Origin: Telmatospirillum sp.
GTDB taxonomy: Bacteria > Pseudomonadota > Alphaproteobacteria > Rhodospirillales > Magnetospirillaceae
Reading direction: 5' to 3'
NCBI GenBank assembly: GCA_031291415.1
Contig: JARLJB010000320.1
Coordinates: 1 to 64,000, forward strand
DNA length: 64,000 bases
Under the pieces are notes generated by a model. The model had not been told where the DNA came from, searched no databases, and worked only from the letters and a program-made list of their open reading frames with translations. The translations under genes and the position numbers were made by a program. This document shows, in pieces, positions 52,404-60,906 of this stretch (its first letter is position 1; the number at the start of each line of letters is the position of its first letter).

Positions 52404-53399
52404 ATGATCGACCCCTTCGGCCGCGACATCACCTATCTCCGCCTGTCGGTCACCGACCGCTGCAACCTTCGCTGTTTCTATTGCATGGCCGAGGAACCTG
52501 AGCTGCTGGCGCATTCGGAGGTTCTTGGGATCGAAGAACTTATCCGCGTCTCGCGCTGCTTCATCCGCCTCGGAGTCACCAAACTCCGTATCACCGGCGG
52601 AGAACCTCTGGTCCGCAACGGCATCATGGACCTGGTCTCCGCGATGGGCGAGGACATCGCCCGCGGCCGGCTTCGCGAACTGACAATGACGACGAACGGT
52701 CTGCGCCTGGCCAAGGTCGCCGACCGGCTTCGGGCGGCAGGCATGCGGCGGGTCAATGTGTCCCTCGACACGCTGGACCCGGATCTGTTCCGGCGCATCA
52801 CCAGATGGGGTGAGGTCGAACAGGTGTTGGATGGGATCGCCGCCGCCAAAGAGGCCGGCCTGAAGGTCAAGATCAACACCTTGCTGTTGAAAGGCATCAA
52901 CGATCGAAAGATCGATGCCTTGGTGGCTTGGGCCGGAGCCCAGGGCCACGACATGACGCTAATCGAAGCAATGCCATTGGGTGGCCTCGCCGGTATGCCG
53001 GCCGACCAGTTTCTCTCGGTAGAGGACATGCGTCGCGAGATGTCCACCCGCTGGACCCTGCTGCCCAGCGACCACGTCACCGGCGGCCCGGCCCGCTACG
53101 TCACCGTTGCCGAAACCGGAGGAACGCTGGGCTTCATTACCGCGCTCAGTCAGTGCTTCTGCCAGTCCTGCAACCGGGTCCGCATGACCTGCACGGGGAC
53201 CGTCACCTGGTGTCTTGGACAGGAAAGCAGCGTCGAACTGCGGGAACTGGTCCGCACCGATCAGCACGACGAGCCGATCGAACAGGCGATTCTGGCCGGC
53301 TTGGCGGAGAAACCACGAGGTCATCATTTCGTGGTCGGCGCCGATCCCGTTTCAATTCCCGCCAGCCAATGCAGCCGCATGAACCGGATGGGAGGGTGA
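52404..53399 (+). CDS. moaA: GTP 3',8-cyclase MoaA (molybdenum cofactor biosynthesis)
   Basis: 331 residues. The radical SAM cluster motif is CNLRCFYC (Cys20, Cys24, Cys27). The second, substrate-binding [4Fe-4S] site is CQSC-x13-C (Cys253, Cys256, Cys270), and the protein ends MNRMGG with the C-terminal Gly-Gly needed for activity. It converts GTP to 3',8-cyclo-7,8-dihydro-GTP, the first step of molybdopterin synthesis. ATG 52404 starts at the conserved MIDPFGRDITYLRLSVTDRC; an upstream frame to 52119 is unconserved. Placement in front of xdhC and the aldehyde oxidoreductase suggests a dedicated copy for this enzyme. Confidence 0.95.
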   Translation: MIDPFGRDITYLRLSVTDRCNLRCFYCMAEEPELLAHSEVLGIEELIRVSRCFIRLGVTKLRITGGEPLVRNGIMDLVSAMGEDIARGRLRELTMTTNGLRLAKVADRLRAAGMRRVNVSLDTLDPDLFRRITRWGEVEQVLDGIAAAKEAGLKVKINTLLLKGINDRKIDALVAWAGAQGHDMTLIEAMPLGGLAGMPADQFLSVEDMRREMSTRWTLLPSDHVTGGPARYVTVAETGGTLGFITALSQCFCQSCNRVRMTCTGTVTWCLGQESSVELRELVRTDQHDEPIEQAILAGLAEKPRGHHFVVGADPVSIPASQCSRMNRMGG

Positions 53400-53454
53400 G
53401 ACGCCAGGAACGAAGGAAAGAGCGAGATCGACCAATCACTAAAGCGAGGCCTTG

Positions 53455-54294
53455 ATGGACATTTACGAAGAAGTGGTTCGCCTGCGTCGTGAGGGCAGAA
53501 GGGGCGCCTTGGCCACGATCATCACGACCAGTGGATCGATCCCCTCCTACTCCTCGGCAAAAATGCTCGTCCGCGATGACGGTTCCATTGTCGGGACGAT
53601 CGGCGGCGGCTGTGTCGAGGCGGAGATCATCACCGGCGCGCGAAAGGTCATGGAGCTGGAAAAGCCCGAGACCTTCGAATTCAGCCTCAACAAAAACCCC
53701 AGTTTCGATACGGGACTGGTGTGCGGAGGAACATTGGAGGTTTTCGTGGAACCCATACTCGGCGATCCGACGCTCTACATCTTCGGGGCGGGGCATGTCG
53801 GTCTCAGCACCTATAAAGTCGCCCAGATGGTGGGATTCCAGGTGGTGATCGTCGACGACCGCGCCTCTTTCGCCAACCAGGAACGTTTTCCGGAGGCGCG
53901 CGAGGTCTATGCCGACGACTGGGACAAAGTCCTGGCGTCTCTGAACCCGCCGGACACCTCCTTCATCCTGGTGGTCACACGCGGTCACCGCGAAGACATG
54001 CACGTGCTGCAATGGGCCGTCGATACCAAGGCGCGCTACATCGGCATGATCGGATCAAAACGCAAAGTCATCACGGTCTGCAAGGAACTCCAGAAAATCG
54101 GTGTTCCGGCCTCCAAATTCGACCGCGTGCATGCGCCCGTCGGCTTCGACATCGGCGCCACCACCCCGGAAGAAATCGCCGTTGCCGTCACAGCGGAGAT
54201 GATCGCCGTGCGCCGCCAGAGCCAGGCGGCTTTACCACACATGCGTCGCCTCAAACTCGTGGAAACCGACGAACCTGCGAAATCTGTGATTTAA
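53455..54294 (+). CDS. xdhC: XdhC/CoxI-family molybdenum cofactor maturation protein
   Basis: 279 residues. The N-terminal XdhC domain has TIITTSGSIPSYSSAKMLV and GTIGGGCVEAE (49-57), with LVCGGTLEVFVEP at about 89-101. The C-terminal Rossmann domain has YIFGAGHVGLSTYK (108-121), HREDMHVLQWAVD and YIGMIGSKRKV. XdhC proteins bind Moco, shield it and pass it to molybdenum hydroxylases after the essential sulfuration. The ATG at 53455 follows GAGG. It lies 55 bases after moaA and 47 bases before the oxidoreductase gene, so all three are likely one transcript. Confidence 0.93.
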   Translation: MDIYEEVVRLRREGRRGALATIITTSGSIPSYSSAKMLVRDDGSIVGTIGGGCVEAEIITGARKVMELEKPETFEFSLNKNPSFDTGLVCGGTLEVFVEPILGDPTLYIFGAGHVGLSTYKVAQMVGFQVVIVDDRASFANQERFPEAREVYADDWDKVLASLNPPDTSFILVVTRGHREDMHVLQWAVDTKARYIGMIGSKRKVITVCKELQKIGVPASKFDRVHAPVGFDIGATTPEEIAVAVTAEMIAVRRQSQAALPHMRRLKLVETDEPAKSVI

Positions 54295-54341
54295 CCCACA
54301 AAAACGGTCCCCGACTTAAATACTTATGGGAGAGACGGAAA

Positions 54342-57089
54342 ATGCAACGAGTAAGACTGAACATCAACGATGTCGATAGATTTATCGTCACCGAACCAGA
54401 TGCCAAACTTTCGGACGTTCTTCGCAATCAGATGCTTCTTACCGGCTGCAAAGTCTGTTGCGATACCGGACAATGCGGCACCTGCATGGTCATCATCGAC
54501 GACAAGCCGGTAAAGGCCTGTCTGACGCCGGTCAGCAAGATCGGCCCGCTTTCCAAGATCACGACGATCGAAGGTCTGGCCTCTGGTGACGATCTGCATC
54601 CCTTGCAGGTGGCCTGGATGGCCCATGGTTCGGCCCAGTGCGGCGTCTGCACGCCGGGCTTCCTGATGTCGGCGAAAGTGCTCCTCGATCACAATCCCAA
54701 TCCGACGCGGGCCGAAGTCCGGACCTGGTTTCACCGCAACCGCAATCTCTGCCGCTGCACCGGCTACAAGCCGATCACCGACGCCGTGATGGATGCCGCC
54801 GCCGTTATGCGCGGCGAGAAAAAGAAAGAGGACCTGCTTTACCAGCAGCCTCCGGAGAACGGCAGCATCCTCGGATCGACCTATCACCGTCCGTCGGCCA
54901 AGGCCAAAGTGACCGGCCAGTGGGATTTCGGCGCCGATGTCGCTTTGCACATGCCGCCGGACACGCTGCGCCTGGCGCTGGTGCAGGCCAAGGTCTCACA
55001 TGCCAACATCAAGGGCGTCGACACCTCGGAAGCCGAGAAGATGCCTGGCGTCGTCAAGGTCGTGACCTGGAACGACATCAAGGGCAAAAACGCCATCACC
55101 GGCCTCATCACCTTCCCGACCAACAAGGGGGACGGTTGGGATCGGCCAATTCTCTGCAAAGACAAGATCTTCCAATTCGGTGACGCCATTGCCATCGTCT
55201 GCGCCGACACGGAAGCGCACGCCCGCGCCGCGGCCGACAAAGTCAAAGTCGATCTCGAAGTCTTGCCGGCCTACATGAGCGGCTTTGCCGCCCTGGCGCC
55301 CGATGCCATGGAAATCCATCCCGGCGTCCCCAATGCCTATTACGAACAGGGCGTCGTCAAGGGCCAGGACACAAAGCCGCTGATGGAAAAGGCCGCCTAT
55401 ACGGTCGAACTCGAAACCTATTGCAGCCGCCAGCCGCATCTGCATCTCGAACCCGATTGCGGCGAAGCCTACATGGACGATCAGGGCGTACTCACCATTC
55501 TGTCCAAGAGCATCGGCCTGCATCTGCATCATGCGATGATCTGCCCGGGTCTCGGCATCGAACCGGAAAAACTTCGCATCATTCAAAACGGCACCGGCGG
55601 GACCTTCGGCTACAAGTTCAGCCCGACCATGGAGGCCATTCTCGGCGCCGCTTGTCTGGCCACCGGACGGCCGGTTTCCCTGGTCTATGACCAGTTCCAG
55701 AACATTACCTACACCGGCAAGCGCTCGCCGGCCAACATCAAGGCCAAGTGGGGTGCCGACAAGGATGGCAAGCTGATCGCGCTGGAATACGACTGGTGGC
55801 TAGACCACGGCCCGTATTCCGAATTCGGCGATCTCGTCACACTCCGCCAGGCCCAGTTCATGGGCGCAGGCTATAACATCGAGAACATCCGGGCCAAAGG
55901 CTTCACCGTCTGTACCAACCATGCCTGGGGCTCCGCGTTCCGCGGGTACGGTTCGCCGCAAGCATTCCTGAACGGCGAAATCGCCATGGACATGCTGGCC
56001 GAAAAGATGGGGATCGATCCGCTGGAACTTCGGATGCGCAACATCTATCAGCCCGGTGCCACCACCCCGACCGGGCAAGTTCCCGAGGTGTTCTGCCTCG
56101 AGGGCCTGCTCAACATGATCAAGCCGTACTGGGAAGAGGCCAAAGTCCGCTGCAAGCAGTTGTCGACGGACAAGGTCAAACGCGGCGTCGGTCTGTCGCT
56201 TGGCATCTACGGCTGCGGCCTGGACGGCCCGGACAGCTCGAACGCGGCGGCCGAACTGACGCCGACCGGCGTGACCATCATGAATGCCTGGCAGGATCAT
56301 GGTCAGGGATCAGATCTTTCGACGTTGACCATCGCGCACGAAATCCTGCGGCCGCTCGGCTTCAAACTCGAGCAGATCGACCTCGTCATGAACGACACCA
56401 ACCTTCCCAACAGCGGCCCGTCCGGCGGCAGCCGGTCGAACGTCTTCACCGGCAACGCCACCAAGGTGTCGTGCGAGATGCTGGTCAACGCCATGCGCAA
56501 GCCGGATGGCACATTCCGCACCTACAAGGAGATGGTGGCGGAGAAGATACCCCTGCGTTACGACGGCAAATGGGTTGCCGCGGCCTGCACGGATTGCAGC
56601 CCCGACACCGCCCAAGGATCGCCGTTCCCGATCTACATGTATGAAATCTTCATGCCTGAGGTCGAGGTCGACGTCGAAACAGGCAAGACCACGGTGGTCA
56701 AGTTCGTCTCGACGATCGACGTCGGCAAATTGATCAACAAGGCGACCGTCGACGGACAGATCTACGGCGGTATCGCCCAGGGTATCGGACTGGCCCTCAC
56801 CGAAGACTTCGAGGACCTGGAACGCCACACGACTCTCCGAGCCTGCGGCATTCCTTATCCGCTCGATATCCCGGATGACATCACGCTCCTTTATCAAGAG
56901 ACCCTGCGTGATCTTGGTCCGTTCGGCGCCGCAGGTTGCGGCGAGGCGCCACTGACCGCCGTTCATCCGGCCGTCCTGAACGCCATCTACAACGCCGTCG
57001 GCGTGCGTATCTTCCGGATTCCGGCGCTGCCGGAAGTCGTGAAGGCCGCGATGGACGCCAAGAAGGCGAAGGAAACCGTTCCGGCATAA
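54342..57089 (+). CDS. Molybdopterin aldehyde oxidoreductase (MOP-like molybdenum hydroxylase)
   Basis: 915 residues in one chain: plant-type [2Fe-2S] domain, helical [2Fe-2S] domain, then Mo-binding domains. Cluster ligands are Cys40, 45, 48, 60 and Cys100, 103, 137, 139, the same positions as I recall for D. gigas MOP. Other markers are FRGYGSPQ, DHGQGSDLST, and GAAGCGEAP near the C-terminus, in which Glu868 is the catalytic Glu (869 in MOP). It oxidises an aldehyde or heterocycle, using water as the oxygen source. ATG 54342 has GGGAGA upstream; a much longer overlapping frame is rejected because the conserved N-terminus begins here. Partners encoded downstream probably accept its electrons. 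Confidence 0.95.
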   Translation: MQRVRLNINDVDRFIVTEPDAKLSDVLRNQMLLTGCKVCCDTGQCGTCMVIIDDKPVKACLTPVSKIGPLSKITTIEGLASGDDLHPLQVAWMAHGSAQCGVCTPGFLMSAKVLLDHNPNPTRAEVRTWFHRNRNLCRCTGYKPITDAVMDAAAVMRGEKKKEDLLYQQPPENGSILGSTYHRPSAKAKVTGQWDFGADVALHMPPDTLRLALVQAKVSHANIKGVDTSEAEKMPGVVKVVTWNDIKGKNAITGLITFPTNKGDGWDRPILCKDKIFQFGDAIAIVCADTEAHARAAADKVKVDLEVLPAYMSGFAALAPDAMEIHPGVPNAYYEQGVVKGQDTKPLMEKAAYTVELETYCSRQPHLHLEPDCGEAYMDDQGVLTILSKSIGLHLHHAMICPGLGIEPEKLRIIQNGTGGTFGYKFSPTMEAILGAACLATGRPVSLVYDQFQNITYTGKRSPANIKAKWGADKDGKLIALEYDWWLDHGPYSEFGDLVTLRQAQFMGAGYNIENIRAKGFTVCTNHAWGSAFRGYGSPQAFLNGEIAMDMLAEKMGIDPLELRMRNIYQPGATTPTGQVPEVFCLEGLLNMIKPYWEEAKVRCKQLSTDKVKRGVGLSLGIYGCGLDGPDSSNAAAELTPTGVTIMNAWQDHGQGSDLSTLTIAHEILRPLGFKLEQIDLVMNDTNLPNSGPSGGSRSNVFTGNATKVSCEMLVNAMRKPDGTFRTYKEMVAEKIPLRYDGKWVAAACTDCSPDTAQGSPFPIYMYEIFMPEVEVDVETGKTTVVKFVSTIDVGKLINKATVDGQIYGGIAQGIGLALTEDFEDLERHTTLRACGIPYPLDIPDDITLLYQETLRDLGPFGAAGCGEAPLTAVHPAVLNAIYNAVGVRIFRIPALPEVVKAAMDAKKAKETVPA

Positions 57090-57099
57090 CGAGCGTACC

Positions 57100-57128
57100 C
57101 CGGGATGACCAGCCAAAGGTCATCCCGG
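57100..57128 (+). repeat. Strong intercistronic hairpin after the aldehyde oxidoreductase gene
   Basis: CCGGGATGACC (57100-57110), loop AGCCAAA, GGTCATCCCGG (57118-57128): an 11-base perfect GC-rich stem 10 bases after the oxidoreductase stop. There is no immediate T-run, so it is better read as an mRNA-protecting or attenuating element that would let the enzyme be made in excess over the downstream genes. A partial terminator is also possible. Confidence 0.65.
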
Positions 57129-57186
57129 ACCTCTCGCCAGCCGTTTGTTACCTTTGTTCCCCAATGCGAAGGAGCGCCTGATTTCG

Positions 57187-59517
57187 ATGGAACGACAAAG
57201 AGTTCAGGAGCTTGAAGCACAGTGCATCGAGGAGCAGCCCCCGGCCTGTACCGCCGGATGCCCGATCCACCTCGATGTCAGAGGCATGATGGATCACCTG
57301 CGCAAGGGCGATTTCGCAAGTGGATTTGGCATTGTCGCGCGGTTCTTGCCGTTTCCTTCGATCGTCAGTCGCATCTGCGATCACCCCTGCGAACTGGTCT
57401 GCAAACGCGCCGAAGCCGGCGAACCGTTGCGCATCAACGATGCCGAACGGGCCTGCGTCGACCACGGTTTCAAGGCGTCCGCGCTGCCTCGTCCGCAACG
57501 AGCCCAGAGAAAACGCCGCATAGCCATCGTCGGGGCCGGCCTGAGCGGCCTGACGGCTGCCGTCGATCTCGGCATGAAGGGTTACGAAACGGTGGTCTTC
57601 GAAGCGAAACCGGAGGTGCTCGGACGCATTCGCGACTGGAAACGACCGCCGTTGCCGGCCTCGCTGATCGAGACCGATCTCGAAGTCCTCAAGACCGTGG
57701 GAATCGTGGTCCGCGCCAACACATCAGTCGGCGACGACGAAGTGACGATCGCCTCGCTGGTCGATGACTTCGACGCGATCTATCTGGGACTGGGCTCGCG
57801 TCCGGTTTTGGATCACTCCATCGACTTGCAATTGGACGAAAGCGGTCGCGCGGTCATCGACCCGCTGACCTTCGCAACCAGTCATCCCAAGGTTTTCGCC
57901 GGTGGTTGCCATCGCTACGGCCCCGCCGTCTATTCGCCGATCATGTCGCTGCACGATGGCCGCTACGCCGCCATGTCGATCGATCGGATGTTCCAGGGAG
58001 CCTCGCTTTCGGCCAACCGCGAAACGCAAGGTCCGTACCAGACGCGCCTCTTCACCAAGACGAGCGTCTACACAGCCTTGCCGGCGATCGTCCCCGCCGA
58101 GATGGCGCAAGGCTACAGCGCTGCCGAGGCCGTCGAAGAGGCATCACGATGCTTCCCTTGTCATTGTCTGGAGTGTGTGAAGGTTTGTGAATATCTCGCG
58201 CATTATGGTTCTTATCCAAAGCGTTATATTCGCGAGATTTACAATAACGACTGCATCGTCATGGGCGCCCACAAGACAAACCGCATGGCCAACACCTGTA
58301 GCCTCTGCGGTTTATGCGAAGCCGTCTGCCCGGAACATTTGCCGATGGCCGGTTTTTGCCAGGAAGCCCGACAAAGCATGGTGCAAAAGGGCAAGATGCA
58401 GTCGTCATTCCATGATTTCCCCCTGCGTGACATGGCCTTCAGCAACAGCGACGCCTTCGCCATGGCGCGCCATCAGCCCGGCTCGACCGCAAGCGCCTTC
58501 CTGTTCTTCCCAGGTTGCCAACTGGCCGCGTCCTCCCCCGATCACGTCGCCGCCGCTTACCAATATCTCGGTGAGCGCCTGTCCGGCGGGGTTGGACTGA
58601 TGCTGGGATGCTGCGGAGCGCCGGCCCATTGGGGAGGACGCGAGGATTTGTTCCAATCGGCGCTCGGGACGATTTCGGCGCAGTGGAACGACATGGGCCG
58701 TCCGGCGATCATCACCGCCTGCTCATCCTGCTACCGCGTTTTCAAGGACAATCTGCCGGATCTGCCGGTGTCGTCGATTTGGAGCGTGCTTGACGAGATC
58801 GGCCTGCCGCCGGTGACTCTGGGCAGAAACCTGCAACCCCTGGCGATCCACGATCCCTGCACCACCCGGCAGGAAGAGGCTGTGCAAAAGAGCGTCCGCA
58901 ACCTTTTGAATCACCTGGGTGTTTCCCCCATCGAACTCAACGAACCGGGGCTCACCACCTGTTGCGGTTTTGGCGGTCTGATGTCGTTCGCCAATCCCGA
59001 CGTGGCGGACAAGACCGTCGATCGACGCGCCAAGGACAGCGACGCCGACTACGTGACCTACTGCGCCATGTGCCGGGATAACTTTGCCAGAAGAGGCAAA
59101 CCAGCCATGCATATCCTCGATCTGGTGTTCGGCAAGACCGAAAATCCCGCCGCCCGCGAGGATCCCGGGTTTTCCCGCCGCCAGGAAAACCGGGCGCGGC
59201 TCAAGAACATGCTGTTACGGGAGGTATGGCACGAACCCATGATAGACGAACAGGATCTTCCGGAACTCAACGTCTCGCCGAAAGTCCACGCCCTGGCAGA
59301 GAAACGTCTGATCCTCCTTAGCGAAGTGCGCGACGTCATTGCCCACGCGGAGACGACGAGCGAGAAGATCAGGGACAGCAAGAGCGGACATTTCATCGCC
59401 GCCTTCCGTCCCCATGCCGTGACCTACTGGGTCGAATACTCCCTGGAGGGTGAAGGATTCGCGGTTCACAACGTTTACAGCCATCGCATGAAGGTGGGAA
59501 CGGACCAGCCATCATGA
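57187..59517 (+). CDS. FAD pyridine nucleotide-disulfide oxidoreductase with N-terminal dicluster and HdrB-like CCG domains
   Basis: 776 residues. Residues 1-100 are a GltD-like dicluster domain (Cys13, 21, 25, 64, 68, 72). The FAD/NAD part starts IVGAGLSGLTAA (114-125). Two 4Fe-4S ferredoxin-type clusters occupy about 322-391 (CFPCHCLEC, CSLCGLCEAVCPEHLP). Two CCG domains, as in HdrB/GlpC, follow: PGC444...GCC476G...ACSSC515 and DPC558...TCC593GFGG...YCAMC629. It could move electrons from the oxidoreductase to NAD(P) or to a quinone or thiol partner. In Desulfovibrio a related gene is next to the MOP gene. ATG 57187 begins the conserved MERQRVQELE. A GGAG lies twelve bases upstream. Confidence 0.85.
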   Translation: MERQRVQELEAQCIEEQPPACTAGCPIHLDVRGMMDHLRKGDFASGFGIVARFLPFPSIVSRICDHPCELVCKRAEAGEPLRINDAERACVDHGFKASALPRPQRAQRKRRIAIVGAGLSGLTAAVDLGMKGYETVVFEAKPEVLGRIRDWKRPPLPASLIETDLEVLKTVGIVVRANTSVGDDEVTIASLVDDFDAIYLGLGSRPVLDHSIDLQLDESGRAVIDPLTFATSHPKVFAGGCHRYGPAVYSPIMSLHDGRYAAMSIDRMFQGASLSANRETQGPYQTRLFTKTSVYTALPAIVPAEMAQGYSAAEAVEEASRCFPCHCLECVKVCEYLAHYGSYPKRYIREIYNNDCIVMGAHKTNRMANTCSLCGLCEAVCPEHLPMAGFCQEARQSMVQKGKMQSSFHDFPLRDMAFSNSDAFAMARHQPGSTASAFLFFPGCQLAASSPDHVAAAYQYLGERLSGGVGLMLGCCGAPAHWGGREDLFQSALGTISAQWNDMGRPAIITACSSCYRVFKDNLPDLPVSSIWSVLDEIGLPPVTLGRNLQPLAIHDPCTTRQEEAVQKSVRNLLNHLGVSPIELNEPGLTTCCGFGGLMSFANPDVADKTVDRRAKDSDADYVTYCAMCRDNFARRGKPAMHILDLVFGKTENPAAREDPGFSRRQENRARLKNMLLREVWHEPMIDEQDLPELNVSPKVHALAEKRLILLSEVRDVIAHAETTSEKIRDSKSGHFIAAFRPHAVTYWVEYSLEGEGFAVHNVYSHRMKVGTDQPS

Positions 59518-59720
59518 GCGACGAACAAGACCAGGCACCCCAGTTTATCTGTGGAAAATGCAATATTCCATTGTCCATGGGGAAAGTCTCCGTGGCCTAT
59601 ATGGGAAATTCTTTCGAAGTCGACCTTCTTCGCTGTCCACAATGCAACCTTGTCTTAGTCCCGGAGGATTTGGCCCTGGGCAAGATGCTGAAAGTTGAAC
59701 AGGCACTGGAGGAAAAATGA
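59514..59720 (+). CDS. Small CxxC-CxxC redox protein (DVU_1557-like)
   Basis: 68 residues with CGKC (13-16) and CPQC (41-44), which can form a zinc ribbon or bind an Fe-S or Mo-site metal. Hydrophobic strand pairs lie between (VSVAYMGNSFEVDLLR). It overlaps the stop of the preceding gene by four bases and its own stop overlaps the methyltransferase start by four. Similar proteins are found with MOP-like enzymes in Desulfovibrio. Its role is unknown; a rubredoxin-like electron carrier or scaffold is possible. Confidence 0.75.
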   Translation: MSDEQDQAPQFICGKCNIPLSMGKVSVAYMGNSFEVDLLRCPQCNLVLVPEDLALGKMLKVEQALEEK

Positions 59721-60430
59721 CACCATGCCCGTCCGACCACGCCGAAACACCCTTTGGATGCGGCTTTCTCGACGATGGCGCCGGACAGGCCCTGCGGCCC
59801 GGTGGTTCGCAACTGACAGCGCGCGCTGTCTTCTGCGGGGCCTGGCAACCTGGTGAACGCGTCATCGACGTTGGTTGCGGACGGGGGGTTACGCTTGATT
59901 ACCTGCGTCAGTGCGGGTTGCACGCGATCGGCATCGATACCTCTGCGCAGGCGCTTCGCCTGGCCAAAACCGATGAGCTGTCCGTCATCCAGGCCAGCGG
60001 TGACGACCTGCCCTTCGACAGCGACAGCCTGGACGGCGTCCTGGCCGAATGCAGCTTTTCGCTGCTGCCCGACGCCGCCAAGGCGCTGGCCGAGTTTCAC
60101 CGCGTGCTGCGTCCAGGCGGGCGGCTGGTTATCACCGATCTTTACGCACGAAATCCGGAGGCGCTCGGCCAGACAAGTGTGCCCCCCTGTCTCTCGGGGA
60201 TGCTGGAAAAGAAGAAGATTGCCCGGGACCTCGAAAATGTCGGGTTTGGTGTCGACACCTGGGAGGATCACTCCGACGTGCTGAAGGCGTTTCTCGCCCG
60301 TTTCATCTTCGAATACGGCTCGCTGGACGCGCTCTGGGGCAAGGCAGCAGCAGCCACGACATGGAGCGATGTGGCGCGCGACATCCGCCCTGGCTATGCC
60401 CTTCTCGTGGCTCGAAAAGTCGGCGCGTGA
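59717..60430 (+). CDS. SAM-dependent methyltransferase (TrsM-like)
   Basis: 237 residues of the class I methyltransferase fold. Motif I is VIDVGCGRGVTLDYL (about 49-63), motif II falls at GIDTSAQALRLAK, and motif IV at DGVLAECSFSLLPD with LRPGGRLVITDLYA afterwards, as in UbiE/arsM-like enzymes. The N-terminus has two Cys (CPSDHAETPFGCG), unusual in this fold. The substrate is unknown; it could be a cofactor or a metabolite used with the Mo enzyme. It overlaps the upstream gene by four bases and lies 20 bases before the C_GCAxxG_C_C gene. Confidence 0.8.
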   Translation: MTPCPSDHAETPFGCGFLDDGAGQALRPGGSQLTARAVFCGAWQPGERVIDVGCGRGVTLDYLRQCGLHAIGIDTSAQALRLAKTDELSVIQASGDDLPFDSDSLDGVLAECSFSLLPDAAKALAEFHRVLRPGGRLVITDLYARNPEALGQTSVPPCLSGMLEKKKIARDLENVGFGVDTWEDHSDVLKAFLARFIFEYGSLDALWGKAAAATTWSDVARDIRPGYALLVARKVGA

Positions 60431-60450
60431 ACGCGAAGCGGAGGCAGATC

Positions 60451-60906
60451 ATGGCTAACGAAGAATTCCGCGTTCTTGAACTATCGCTGCAGGGATTCAA
60501 TTGCAGCCAAATCCTGGCGATCATGGCTTTGGAGGCGCAAGGCAAGGAGGATCCGCTTCTGGTCCGTGCGATGTCCGGCCTGCTTGGAGGATTTGGTTGC
60601 GGCAAGACCTGCGGAACTCTGACCGGAGGCTGTTGCATGCTCGGGCTCTATGCCGGTCGCGGTGACACCGAGGAACAGGAAGGAGATGATCTTCCCCTCA
60701 TGCTGGCCGAACTGGTCGAGTGGTTCGAAGCCGAGTTCGGGATGCGCTACGGCGGCATCGATTGCGACGACATCACGGAAAAAGACCCAGGCCTGCGTCT
60801 GTCCCGATGCCCGCAGATGGTCATCGATACCTTCAAAAAAATAACAGAGATTCTTGACTCTCATGACTATTCGATCGACGGCCTTTCCCGTTCGAGGCAA
60901 GAATGA
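60451..60906 (+). CDS. C_GCAxxG_C_C family redox protein
   Basis: 151 residues. The family signature is visible: a leading Cys18 in FNCSQ, then GGFGCGKTCGTLTGGCC (about 46-62) and further Cys residues towards the C-terminus (DCDD, SRCPQ). These Cys-rich proteins often sit beside redox enzymes and are thought to bind an Fe-S cluster or metal. ATG 60451 has GGAGG at five to six bases, which settles the start. It overlaps the next gene by four bases (ATGA). Its partner here is presumably the Mo hydroxylase or the radical SAM protein. Confidence 0.85.
   Translation: MANEEFRVLELSLQGFNCSQILAIMALEAQGKEDPLLVRAMSGLLGGFGCGKTCGTLTGGCCMLGLYAGRGDTEEQEGDDLPLMLAELVEWFEAEFGMRYGGIDCDDITEKDPGLRLSRCPQMVIDTFKKITEILDSHDYSIDGLSRSRQE

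Noticed and set aside
54012-54341. N-terminal extension of the aldehyde oxidoreductase
   Set aside because: It runs over the xdhC gene in another frame, and the [2Fe-2S] domain starts at 54342 with its own ribosome site.
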